Part shown: positions 55,245 to 64,000 of the stretch, piece by piece
Numbering within the stretch: the stretch's first letter is position 1
Layout: each line of letters starts with the position of its first letter
NCBI GenBank assembly: GCA_964023275.1
Contig: OZ029919.1
Span: forward strand, 1,570,001 to 1,634,000
Direction: 5' to 3'
DNA length: 64,000 bases
DNA from: Norana najaformis
Lineage: Eukaryota; Annelida; Clitellata; Crassiclitellata; Hormogastridae
Made by a program: the position numbers and the translations under genes
The notes under the pieces: generated by a model
What the model was told of the DNA's origin: nothing
The model's database searches: none
What the model saw: the letters and a program-made list of their open reading frames with translations, nothing else

Positions 55245-55585
55245 CACAGCATAACATAACATAGTATAACATAACATAGTATAACATAGCACAGCATAAC
55301 ATAACACATCATAACATAACACATCATAACATAACACATCATAACATAACACAGCATAACATAGCACAGCATAACATAACACAGCATAACATAACACAGC
55401 ACAACATAACACATCATAACATAACACATCATAACATAACACGGCATAACATAACACGGCATAACATAACACGGCATAACACAACACATCATAACATAAC
55501 ACAGCATAACATAACACGGCATAACATAACATAGCATAACATAACACAGCATAACATGACATAACATAACATGACATAACATAAC
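55245..55585. repeat. ATAAC-based array with 15-bp unit
   Basis: ATAACATAACACATC, i.e. two ATAAC pentamers plus one variant pentamer (ACATC, ACAGC or ACGGC). Minus-strand Cys/Tyr/Met-rich frames are artefacts. Confidence 0.95.
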
Positions 55586-55770
55586 GTATCTTCGTCTTGG
55601 ATCTGTCATCCATTGCGATAAATGTACGGCTGCATTAATATCAATTCACCAAACAGTTTCAGCCGTAGACCCTGAAATGCTCTTCTTACTTTCGGTTAGT
55701 CAGCCATTTCTACAGCGCTTTTAAGAGGTTCTAAATAATTAATAAGGCGCTATATTAAGTGTCTTGCACT
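55586..55770. other. Unique sequence with paired 3' modules
   Basis: CATTTCTACAGCGCTTTTA at 55707 and AGGCGCTATATTAAGTG at 55746. Confidence 0.35.
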
Positions 55771-55774
55771 GAGA

Positions 55775-56045
55775 TAAGGTAGTCTAGTGGTTAGCGTGCA
55801 AGTCTGTCAATTGAGAGGTCGGGGTTCAAAACCCGCCAGGGCAGAAATTTGTTTTGAGATTTCGGCTCCACTTGTGCCTCCTAGCGAACTCAGCTACAAT
55901 GAGTGCATCGACCGTACACTAGAGGTATGGCCACCCGCCTCATATGCCGAGGTTAAAAAACTGAAGTTGCTAACACTTCGTGCACATGGCTGCCTCTAAG
56001 AACTAGCTTAAGGGATTTCTCTTCTCTGCTTCTTCTAAATGCTTA
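55775..56045 (+). mobile_element. SINE-B, best-preserved copy
   Basis: GGTAGTCTAGTGGTTAGCGT (A box) and GTCGGGGTTCAAAACCCGCC (B box), then ATGAGTGCATCGACCGTACA, GCCTCATATGCCGAGG, CATGGCTGCCTCTAAG. Confidence 0.85.
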
Positions 56046-56289
56046 ATACCTACTTATCTGCATACATACTTACATACATACACAGCAAAACTTTAAATGC
56101 GTCTTTTCAACAATCTCTTTAATCCTATTTCTGTAAGTCGATTACTTCGTCATCTCCAACTCATCAGTCGATCAGTCAATCAGTCCTCCCCTCCACCCAG
56201 GATTAGAGTTTTCGAAGAACCAGACGACTTAGAAAACGCTCCATATATTTATTATATAATTATTTTAGGCATTCGTGTTTCTGCAAATG

Positions 56290-56690
56290 ATCGAGGACAG
56301 GCTTATATATATATATATACATATATATATACATATATATATATAAGAGGCGCCACCAGTATGTTTTTATCTATAACTTCTCCTTCTCCTTCTTCTCCTT
56401 CTTCTCCTTTTGGTTTTTCTCTTTCTGCTTCTTCTTTTTCTGCTTCTTTTTCTTTTCCTTCTTCTCCTTCTCCTTCTTCTTCTCCTTCTTCTCCTTCCTC
56501 TACTTCTCCTCCTTCTCCTCCTTCTTCTTCCTCTTCCTATTCTTCTTCTTCCTCCCCCTCCTCCTCTTCTTTTTCTTCCTCCTCCTCCTCCTCCTCCTCT
56601 TCTTTCCTCTTCCTCTTCTTCACCATTATCTTCTTATTCGCGTTCTTCTCCGCGTTCTTCTTCTTCTTCTTCTGCCTCTTTTTCCATACA
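56290..56690. repeat. (TA)n then (TTC)/(TCC)n polypyrimidine block
   Basis: TA runs at 56304-56345; ~320 bp of CTTCTTCTCC-type sequence after 56375. Confidence 0.92.
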
Positions 56691-57005
56691 TTTCAACGCC
56701 AAACGTCTTAATAAAAACCATCAGCGTTCAAAATGATTTCACCTTTGAAGAGTGGAAAGAGTTCCAATAAATTACCCGTAGATGACTTCCCCTCTCCTCG
56801 TTTTAAAAGCAGACATTTGGAAAGAAAGACTCATCCTCTACACTCGGCTGCTCCACTTATGGCCTTCTTCACGAATAGGCAAGAATGTGGAGGAGATCCG
56901 GGATCGAAACGAGAGAAGACAGAAGGCGTAGATCAACAAAGAACAACCGATCCCTTGTCCGTTGCTAACTGCTTCCCGTAAACCACAACACAGATTAATA
57001 AGCCA
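56691..57005. other. No recognisable feature
   Basis: Unique sequence; 82-codon + frame without a domain. Confidence 0.35.
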
Positions 57006-57009
57006 CAAA

Positions 57010-57415
57010 GAAGGAACAACACACACACACACACATTATATATATCTAATGTATACATATATATATATATACGAACGGGTGTATATACAAGGAGGAAGAA
57101 GAGGAGGAAAGGAAGAAGGAGGAAGAAGAGGAGGAGAGGAAGAAGAAGAGGAGAAGAGGAAGAAGGAGGAAGAAGAGGAGGAGAGGAAGAAGGAGGAAGG
57201 AGGAGAAGGAGAGAAAGAAGAAGGGGAGGAAAAAGAAGGAAGCGGAGGAGAGAACAGAGAAAAAGACGAAGAATTATATTTATAAATGCAGTTATGTATA
57301 TATATGCGTGTGTTTGTGTGTGTGTTTGTGTTTGTGTGTGCCTGTGTATATGTCTATGTGCGTGTGCGTGTGTGTGCGTGCGTCTACATATGTCGTCGTG
57401 CATATGTGTGCATAT
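57010..57415. repeat. (CA)n, (TA)n, (GAA)/(GGA)n and (GT)n chain
   Basis: Polypurine block at 57090-57260; GTGTGTTTGTGT at 57305-57400. Confidence 0.9.
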
Positions 57416-57730
57416 TCGTGCCTGGCCAAATACGGTCCATTAAAGGCGCTTAGCCATACATATCGATGCGCAGGAATTGCACCGATTGTCTCGGAGCAGT
57501 TTTTTCCTCTGGCGCTGACCGACCCGTCTGCTTTGGCACAAAGCACTTGATTGATTCGTGGGGCCTTCTTCCAGCCTCATCCCCACCCCCGAGCCCTGAT
57601 GAAGAACTGCGTAGCCCTACAGCGGGTGGGGGTGCTCGCCTATATATCTGCCATTTTTAGACCCATCCCCGTTTGCGCCCGCCCTGTCCTACAGGGGTCG
57701 AGAGGTGCGCTTGCTTAGTCCCCTAAGACG
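57416..57730. other. GC-rich unique block
   Basis: No domain or element recognised. Confidence 0.3.
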
Positions 57731-57734
57731 GATG

Positions 57735-58079
57735 GACCCCGACTGAGAGACAGGCAGACAGACAGAGAGGGGCACAAGGAGAGAAACAGGCAGACAGACA
57801 GAGAGGGACACAGAGATAGACAGGCAGACAGGCAGAGAGGGGCACAAGGAGAGACAAAGAGGGACACACAGAGAGACAGACAGACGGAGAGAGAGGGACA
57901 CAGAGAGAGATAGACAAGCCTACATACAGAGAGAGACACAGAGACAGACAGACAGCCAGGATGATATGTGAACAAAAGATAGAGAGACATACCGACACTC
58001 ACAGATACATACAAATACTGTCAGACATGGACAGACACGCAGACAGATTCAGAGAGACGGGCGAGCAACCAGACCCCCC

Positions 58080-58113
<34 letters not shown>

Positions 58114-58125
58114 TCATCATTATAA
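57735..58125. repeat. (GACA)n/(GAGA)n, then (CCA)n and (TCA)n
   Basis: CAGACAGACAGAGAGG-type with ~55-bp periodicity; CCACCACCATCATCATCATC at 58080-58120. Confidence 0.88.
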
Positions 58126-58199
58126 TCGTACTCTTTCTCATAAGCCTATTCGTTCTGCTCCTGTTCTTACTTCTGAATTCCTGTTCTTCAACCCGACCA

Positions 58200-58540
58200 T
58201 TTTTCTCCTCCTCCTCTTCCTCCTCCTCCTCCTTCTCCTCTAAATGCTCCATATCCTTTGCACTTCCTCCTCCCATTCTTCTTCCTATCCTTCTTCTAAT
58301 CCTTTCTTAACCTTTCTTCTTCCTCCTCCTCCTCCTCCTCCTCCTCCTCCTCCTCTGTCTTCTTATCCTCCACTTCTTCCGATCAATAGTTTGTTCGAGA
58401 CGACGTCCGCCATATTTAGGCCTATATATATATATATATACACACGCACGCATGCGCAGTTCTGGGTGTGTATGTATCTATATAGGCCTACAAGTATGTA
58501 CATATGTACGTAGGTATGGTTGTAAGTATATATGTAAGTA
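58200..58540 (+). repeat. Polypyrimidine tract and dispersed duplicate, copy 2
   Basis: (TCC)n to 58355, then the same CTTATCCTCCACTTCTTCCG ... ATATTTAGGCCTATA, (TA)n and ATAGGCCTACAAGTATGTAC as at 50565-50745. Confidence 0.85.
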
Positions 58541-58925
58541 TGGTTGCATGCATATATATATGTATGGTTGTACGTATGTATGTATTGTATGCAACTATAA
58601 TATGTATATATACATAATATGTGCATAGAATACATATATACATACAACCATATATACATATATATGTATTCAATATATATATGAATTGCACAATATATAT
58701 GTGCACTGTATAATATTCACGCATACATAAGCATATATATTGTATGTATGTATATATATGTGTGTATTGTATGCACATATTTTCTAATTTTGCGTTAATG
58801 TATTGCATATATATATATATAGTGCTTTTGCAACAGGAGATTTGTAAATTTGTATTGCGTTGCATGCATGCATTGCATATATGAGTGTAAGTATGTGTAT
58901 GTGCCTGTGATATTGTTTGGACGGT
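58541..58925. repeat. TA/TG-rich low-complexity sequence
   Basis: TATATGTATG-type throughout. Confidence 0.8.
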
Positions 58926-58928
58926 ATT

Positions 58929-59230
58929 TGTAATTGTAACTGTAATTTAAGATTTATAAAGCGCCTGTTACAGAATAAACTCAACAGAGGCGCTCCCGAC
59001 CCGAACAAGTAAAATCACTGTTAAACAGTACAGTCTTCAGGCGCCTGCGAAACCCTGAGAGGGGAAGAGAGAGGAGCTCGAGTCGCAGATCTCGAGAGAG
59101 AGAGAGAGAGAGATGGTTCCAGCAGATGGGACCGACATACGCAGAGCTTGTGGACTGGGCGGTAGCAGTTCGCATGTGAGGGACAAACAAGAGATCATGG
59201 GTGGTCGAACGGAGAGTGCTACGGCCCGGT
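58929..59230 (-). mobile_element. LINE 3' end, LKTVLF type
   Basis: Minus strand encodes YVGPICWNHLSLS and LPLSGFRRRLKTVLFNSDF, then a stop, and on the + strand the reversed 3' end AAGATTTATAAAGCGCCTGT with an (ATTAC)-like tail. Confidence 0.75.
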
Positions 59231-59389
59231 AACGAGGAAACTAAAGATAAAAGGATAAAATCTCTGCTTGGTTTATTTAGTGTTTATTCGGCAAATTGAA
59301 AACAAATATCGTCGCCAAAGAATCCATCCGTCTGACCCTCCATACCGTATCCTTCCTTAGCGTAATTGCACTTTTAGGAGAGGATTTGT
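59231..59389. other. No recognisable feature
   Basis: Unique. Confidence 0.3.
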
Positions 59390-59478
59390 GGAAGAGGAGT
59401 GTTTTCGGTTTTGAGTGAAAGACCTGCGCAGAGATTGCAAGGGGTGCAGTGTTGATGGGTTCGTATGATTATGATGGG
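59390..59478 (-). mobile_element. ATTACG-tail LINE, ORF-end fragment only
   Basis: Reverse of CACTGCACCCCTTGCAATCT CTGCGCAGGTCTTTCACTC; lacks the 3'UTR present in other copies. Confidence 0.6.
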
Positions 59479-59564
59479 TCAGATGATTGTGGTAATACCT
59501 GTTCGGGGAGAATTCTCTGTATTCCAGCTATCACTCCTCTTCATCGTTGGCGTCTTTTCCGTTC

Positions 59565-59725
59565 TGCCTGTTGATCCACTTGCGCACCTTAACGAACTCA
59601 GCTTAAAATGAGTACTCTTTCCGTATATCCTGTCGGTGGGAAGGTCAGGATAGCGAGGGAGAGGGCTGGACACTTCATACCCTTGAGGTAGCTTAATGGA
59701 CTACCCTTCTTCTTCTATCAAAAAC
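59565..59725 (+). mobile_element. SINE-B body fragment
   Basis: AACTCAGCTTAAAATGAGTA, GTCGGTGGGAAGGTCAGGAT, GAGGTAGCTTAATGGACT. Confidence 0.65.
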
Positions 59726-60420
59726 TAAGCAAACCTTTTTATTCTCATATTATTCGCCAGATAGCTCCAGCGTTCAATAAACATCTTAAATATTTCATCA
59801 CCATCACATACATACGGTACACAATAATACAACCGAAGCGTGATAATGTCTCCCTTATCTGACCAGTTTCGGAAGCGCACAATAAAGCCACGCAACGGGA
59901 AACATTAAGAATCACAGGAAAAAGGAAGAGATGATTTTTATATCGATTCTTCTAACGCTCTTATTATTATAAGACTTTTACCTTTCAAAAGTCTTGCTGA
60001 GTGGGAGTCTGGAAGCAAAAAAAGAAGCGACTCTTAGTTACGATGAGAAAATTCTACGTAAGAGCCTTGCAAGGCGATCATTAGAAATGTTTCAACCACT
60101 ATACTTTCGCCATCGATGGCAAGACAGAACATAAAGATCGCTATCGACACAAAAACTATGACAAGACGCCATCCTTTTAAAGCGTCAATGACACCCGTAG
60201 TGATAAACAGCACAGCAAAAAGTAAAGGTAACACGCTTGTTTACACGTTTCTATAGAAACTCGTCAGTTCATATAGCGCCTCTCAGAAAAACTACTTAGT
60301 GGCGCTACCCGGATGAGAGCCTCTAAGAAATACACATGGTTTTAAGTCAACTAATTGCAACAGTCCGTATACCTCCCGCAGCTACATCAGCTCGCTTAAT
60401 TACCTTACCTACCTTCCTCA
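59726..60420. other. No recognisable feature
   Basis: Minus frame 60034-60234 (66 codons) has two hydrophobic stretches but no family match. A reversed 3' module lies at 60270. Confidence 0.35.
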
Positions 60421-60424
60421 CTTA

Positions 60425-60540
60425 TCTAGCTGGCCTGGTTAGCTACAATGGTTAAAGCGAACGTCTGAGCGTGAGGATGCCGGTTCGCATCCCGATCGTG
60501 GCTTTTTCAGAGATTTCAACGTCGGGCTAGCACGGTCTGC
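60425..60540 (+). mobile_element. tRNA-derived SINE head
   Basis: GGCCTGGTTAGCTACAATGG TTAAAGCG, GATGCCGGTTCGCATCCCG (B box), then CGGTCTGCACACGGGACCT. Confidence 0.6.
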
Positions 60541-60810
60541 ACACGGGACCTTAAATGGCGTGGCGCCCATTCAAACGGACAGCGGTGGTGAAGGATCTGA
60601 CCCGATAAATTCATTGGAAAATTAGCAGAGTCCAGGATATACGGTACTGTAGAAAAACGTGCACATTTACATTTAGTTTGTATTCCACAACACGCAGTAT
60701 AAATACACCGAGTGAAGTCTCCTTAAAAGCCGCACCTGTTCGCGCCAAGTAGCACCAGGAAACATCGCATTACGACTGAAATTACATTATGCAGTCGTAT
60801 TGATTGAGCA
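60541..60810. other. No recognisable feature
   Basis: Probably the body of the preceding SINE, unassigned. Confidence 0.3.
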
Positions 60811-60814
60811 GTGG

Positions 60815-61293
60815 GACGCGGTGGTGTAGTGGTATGGTCTGTACCTCTTAACCGGAGGGTCGCGGGTTCGAATCTGCCTAAAGCCACTGCGTAGCGACCT
60901 TGGACAAGCTGCTCACGTACAATTGTCTGTGAGAAAGGCAACGGGAAACCACCTCACTCATATCATCCCCGGGTGGCTAAGCCAATGGACCTGCCTTCGG
61001 GCAGAGGACTCATCATCATCATCATCATCGTCACCATCACCATCATCATTATCATCATTATCATCGTCATCATCACCATCACCACCATAATCGTCATCAT
61101 CATCACCATCATCACCACCACCACCACCACCATCATCATCATCACCATCACCATCATCATCATTATCATCGTCATCATCACCATCACCACCACCACCACC
61201 ATCATCCTCATCCTCATCATCATCACCACCACCACCACCATCATCATCATTATCATCGTCATCATCATCATCACCACCACCACCACCACCACC

Positions 61294-61324
<31 letters not shown>

Positions 61325-61325
61325 C
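60815..61325 (+). mobile_element. tRNA-derived SINE (Lys-like) with expanded (ATC)n tail
   Basis: GCGGTGGTGTAGTGGTATGG (A box), CTCTTAAC anticodon-loop-like, GTCGCGGGTTCGAATCTGCC (B box), GGACAAGCTGCTCACGTACA, AAAGGCAACGGGAAACCACC, TGCCTTCGGGCAGAGGACT, then ~310 bp of ATC/ACC trinucleotides. No matching 3' acceptor strand, so not a tRNA gene. Confidence 0.85.
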
Positions 61326-61625
61326 TGATTGTGCATGCATCAGATTGTTCAAAGTGTTGGAGCGCGTTATTTCAATTCTCAGCTGCATTGCAATGCATTG
61401 TATTAACATTTCAATTATCTTTTGATGCGCAGATCGTCAAAGGTTTGGAGTCCATTGATCAGAATCGCACAGCTATTCTTCAGCAAAGAACGTATATCGA
61501 AGTCGGACTCCGACTGAAGATCGATAGCCAAATTATTGTCTGCTGCAGCATAAACTGGTCTCCGAGGACAGGGACCAGGGTTCGTTTCCCGTTAAAACTC
61601 CACGATGCAGTGCCTCCAGTTATCC
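61326..61625. other. No recognisable feature
   Basis: Unique sequence. Confidence 0.3.
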
Positions 61626-61629
61626 GATC

Positions 61630-61917
61630 GATCATACTAAATCACCAACACTTCACCCCTTGCAGTCTCTGCGCAGGTTTTTCACTCAAAACTGAAACAA
61701 TTCCTCTTCAACAGATCCTATCCTGATTCCTCTTCTTTGCCTTCTCTGTCCTGCTGATCCAATTCCAAACACCACCCACTGCCTGACTCTTGGATCTAGA
61801 CCCGGAACCGAACACTTCCTGCCTATCGAATTTGTTTTGACTGAGCGCTTGTGAATAAGCTGTTTACCGCGACTTAGCTTCCGATGGGCGCTGTAGAAAT
61901 CTCGAGATTACGATTAA
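61630..61917 (+). mobile_element. ATTACG-tail LINE, longer 3' copy
   Basis: CACTTCACCCCTTGCAGTCT, CTTCTTTGCCTTCTCTGTCC, CACTGCCTGACTCTTGG (no TGCC expansion), GGGCGCTGTAGAAATCTCG, ATTACGATTA. Confidence 0.85.
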
Positions 61918-62635
61918 AGAAATTAAACTGTGACGTTGTTGTTCCATTCTGTTAAGTCTTCAATCAGACCACTGAAGCCTTTTTCCACGACTAAGAAGCT
62001 TTCCCAACAGTAATTATCGGGAACCAGCTTATTCACAGGCGCTCAGTCAGACCAATCGATAGGCACCGAAAACTGAAAACATCGGATATGCTCGACGTCT
62101 AAGAGCTATGACCAAACTGCTTGCATCGTTTTTTTTTTATTTTTGAAATTAAATGCAGGCCATAGTGATTCTGCTTTGTGACTAGACATTTCTGTCTAAG
62201 ATCGCCCAACTGCCACATAAGTTTCTGCTGTTTTCAGACACTATAGTTTCAACAGCGCCCTCTCCTGGTAGTTTTATGATTCTTTGGGAAATATTTTGGA
62301 TCAGTCGCAAATCATTGAGCCGTAGCTAGTGTGCGCTTGTTACGTCGACTGGCGACTGGCATTAAATGTCACGAACATAAAACGATCCAAAGCATCAGAA
62401 AAACGAAAATACAGCCATCGATTATATATACAAAGTGAAGAGTTTTGTATGAATGTATGACCCATTCATATATATACATTACGAGAACGTTATATATTGT
62501 AATGTAACGTGTGTGTTTGTGTGTGTGTGCGTGTGTGCGCGCGCGTATCTGGGTGACTATCATACATATATACACATTCACACTTAAACAAATACCTACA
62601 CACTTACAAAAATTCACCATATATATGCATATATC
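61918..62635. other. Mostly unique, one LINE fragment
   Basis: 62014-62067 is a minus-strand piece of the ATTACG-tail LINE (CCAGCTTATTCACAGGCGCT, CAATCGATAGGC). GT-rich and TA-rich runs at 62460-62640. Confidence 0.5.
62254..62268 (-). promoter_or_regulatory. CTCF-like core motif (14/15)
   Basis: Minus strand CCAGGAGAGGGCGCT; a single mismatch (G at the Y position) to CCASYAGRKGGCRSY. Confidence 0.45.
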
Positions 62636-62639
62636 TATA

Positions 62640-62745
62640 TAATCGTAGTCGTAAACTGAAATTTCTAAAGCGCTACTTAAAAGCTAAGCGCAGTGCACCA
62701 CCTTATTATTCACGAACGCTGAGTCAAGTCAGCGGGGTTGTCCAA
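62640..62745 (-). mobile_element. Old ATTACG-type LINE 3' end, variant subfamily
   Basis: AATCGTAGTCGTAAACTGAA, AAAAGCTAAGCGCAGTGCAC, TATTCACGAACGCTGAGTCA, like 37766-37905. Confidence 0.6.
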
Positions 62746-62930
62746 AGATATCATGTATATATACATATACATGTATACAGTAATTAAAGTAACAGTAACG
62801 TTGTGTAATTTAATATTGTATATTGCTAAACAGCGTCATGTAAAAGGGCACTTATACATATCCATGTAGATATATAAGCATACACACATATATATTGGTT
62901 GGTATGTATGTATATGGTGAATTGACTCCC
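62746..62930. other. TA-rich low-complexity sequence
   Basis: TATATACATATACATGTATA-type runs. Confidence 0.6.
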
Positions 62931-62934
62931 TGAT

Positions 62935-63330
62935 GTAGATATCATCCGTCTAATGGACTCCCATCTCCCGTCGTTTCTCTCTCTCTCACCGATTTGGCCT
63001 CAAAAATTTCCGCGTCCAAGTCACGCGAACCAATCGCAATATTTTCGGAACTGTTTTCGCCCGGACTTTATTTGGCTTCATCGCTTCGGAGACGACGGCT
63101 CGGGTGCCGAATAAAACCCGTCCAGAGCGTCACACTTCACGGATGTCTTTGGCGCGAAAGACGGAGCGCGCGGTCAACACGGACACCGACAAATATGTTT
63201 CATCGGTATTACGTCAACAGCCGTCGCAATATCGTATGTCCGTCCGCAGATTATGTCGGTCGTGGTTCTATTAACGCTTCCACGTCACGCCTCGGTGGCT
63301 CTCACACTAGGTCTTTATTTTAACCACTGG
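62935..63330 (+). other. CG-rich unique block, possible promoter or exon
   Basis: CG-dense with ACCAATCGC (CCAAT-like) at 63030. A 109-codon frame (62994-63323) has no recognised domain and could be 5'UTR or chance. Confidence 0.25.
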
Positions 63331-63469
63331 CAGTATATATCTTCTCTTTGATCTTTGCCGTTGAATAGGCGACAAAATCTCTTTTCTTTGTCTGTCAGCT
63401 TCTCATTTGCCACAGGTGGAGTTTAAATAATGATGTGATCCGCAGTTAGCGTGTTATGCTTATATTTTA

Positions 63470-63750
63470 TTTGTATATATGTATGTCGGTATGTATGTGT
63501 GTGCATGGACGTATGTACTTATGTATGTTTGCATGCATCATGTATGTATGTATGCATGAATGTATGTGTGTGGTATGTATGTATGCATGTATGTGTATAT
63601 ATGGTGTATGTTTGGGTCCGTATGTTTGTGTGTATGCATGCTTGTGTGCGTATGTATGGAGTATGTACGTATGCATGTATGTGGTAGTATGCACGTGTGT
63701 ATGCAAGTAGATGTATGTATGTATGTATGGATGTATATGTGTAAGTATGT
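63470..63750. repeat. (TATG)n microsatellite
   Basis: GTATGTATGTATGT-type; frames on both strands are artefacts. Confidence 0.9.
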
Positions 63751-63751
63751 A

Positions 63752-63845
63752 TGTGAACATTTATATAGCGCTTTTAATTAACCTCTCGAGTGTTGCGAAG
63801 GTGGTTTTCTAAAAGACTTGTACAGGTGCTTCTTAAGTTAGGCTG
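63752..63845 (-). mobile_element. LINE 3'-end remnant
   Basis: ACATTTATATAGCGCTTTTA then AGGTGCTTCTTAAGTTAGG, matching 6164-6240. Confidence 0.5.
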
Positions 63846-63929
63846 AGATTACGACTTGGGACGCATCAGACATTTAGTCATTTACTGCGAACTTATCACG
63901 TGTCCATGGCTAGTAATTCCGAATCTGAG

Positions 63930-64000
63930 GCGAGACAGGTGCGCGCGAAACAACCTGTCCATTGTCCACTCAGAAGACTCGAAACCCCAATCGTTGAATC
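63930..64000 (-). mobile_element. tRNA-derived SINE head, cut by the window end
   Basis: Reverse strand has GGGGTTTCGAGTC (B-box-like) and GTGGACAATGGACAGGTTG, as at 15540-15600. Confidence 0.4.

Noticed and set aside
55095-55613. 172-codon minus frame rich in Cys, Tyr, Met, Leu
   Set aside because: Translation of the ATAAC array.
60034-60234. Small membrane protein on the minus strand
   Set aside because: 66 codons with hydrophobic runs, but no family match, no start context and no support from neighbours.
60815-60890. Functional tRNA gene
   Set aside because: A and B boxes are present but the acceptor strands do not pair and SINE body follows; the same holds for 9011, 19825, 52843 and 55775.
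60973-61425. 150-codon Ile/Thr-rich frame and its Met/Val-rich opposite
   Set aside because: Translation of the (ATC)n SINE tail.

Overview
This is animal nuclear DNA, most likely from a marine invertebrate. Evidence: a spliced two-exon gene, a 7TM receptor of a bilaterian family, many tRNA-derived SINEs, 5'-truncated LINEs, and very many microsatellites and minisatellites. No bacterial-type gene order, Shine-Dalgarno operons or CRISPR arrays are present. I saw no LTR retrovirus, Polinton or other virus-like element. I cannot name the species.

Two host protein genes are well supported. (1) Positions 22385-25564, + strand: an Ataxin-1 (ATXN1) orthologue. Two coding exons, joined in phase 0 across a 747-bp GT-AG intron, give about 810 residues. 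The AXH domain is split by the intron, and the C-terminal RKRRSSAP motif corresponds to the nuclear-localisation/14-3-3 site of human ataxin-1. (2) Positions 41322-42488, - strand: an uninterrupted class A GPCR of 388 residues, closest by motifs to histamine H3-type receptors (Asp3.32, Glu5.46, DRY, NPxxY). A third, partial candidate at 37540-37643 (+) is the first half of a THAP zinc-finger domain ending at a possible splice donor.

Layout: 1-16.7 kb is SINE/LINE fragments and simple repeats; 16.7-19.2 kb is a 52-bp satellite with higher-order structure, interrupted by a LINE; 19.2-22.3 kb is sparse and ends in an AT-rich array; 22.4-25.6 kb is ATXN1; 25.6-36.7 kb is AT-rich and poor in mobile elements, possibly including a long ATXN1 3'UTR; 36.7-41.3 kb is nested retroelements, the THAP exon and a long polypyrimidine block; 41.3-42.5 kb is the receptor; 42.5-64 kb is repeats, including a ~98-99% identical inverted duplication (44.24-44.53 / 48.28-48.59 kb), more LINE 3' ends and SINEs.

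The most interesting non-gene signals are: a seven-copy 41-bp tandem array whose unit carries a CTCF-like core motif, plus several single CTCF-like sites including one perfect 15/15 match; a shared 3' module close to GGCGCTATATAAAT at the ends of structurally different retroelements on both strands (about 40 sites); microsatellite expansion inside one LINE family; and a His-interrupted CAG tract in the ATXN1 orthologue. All comparisons with known families are from memory; no database search was run.
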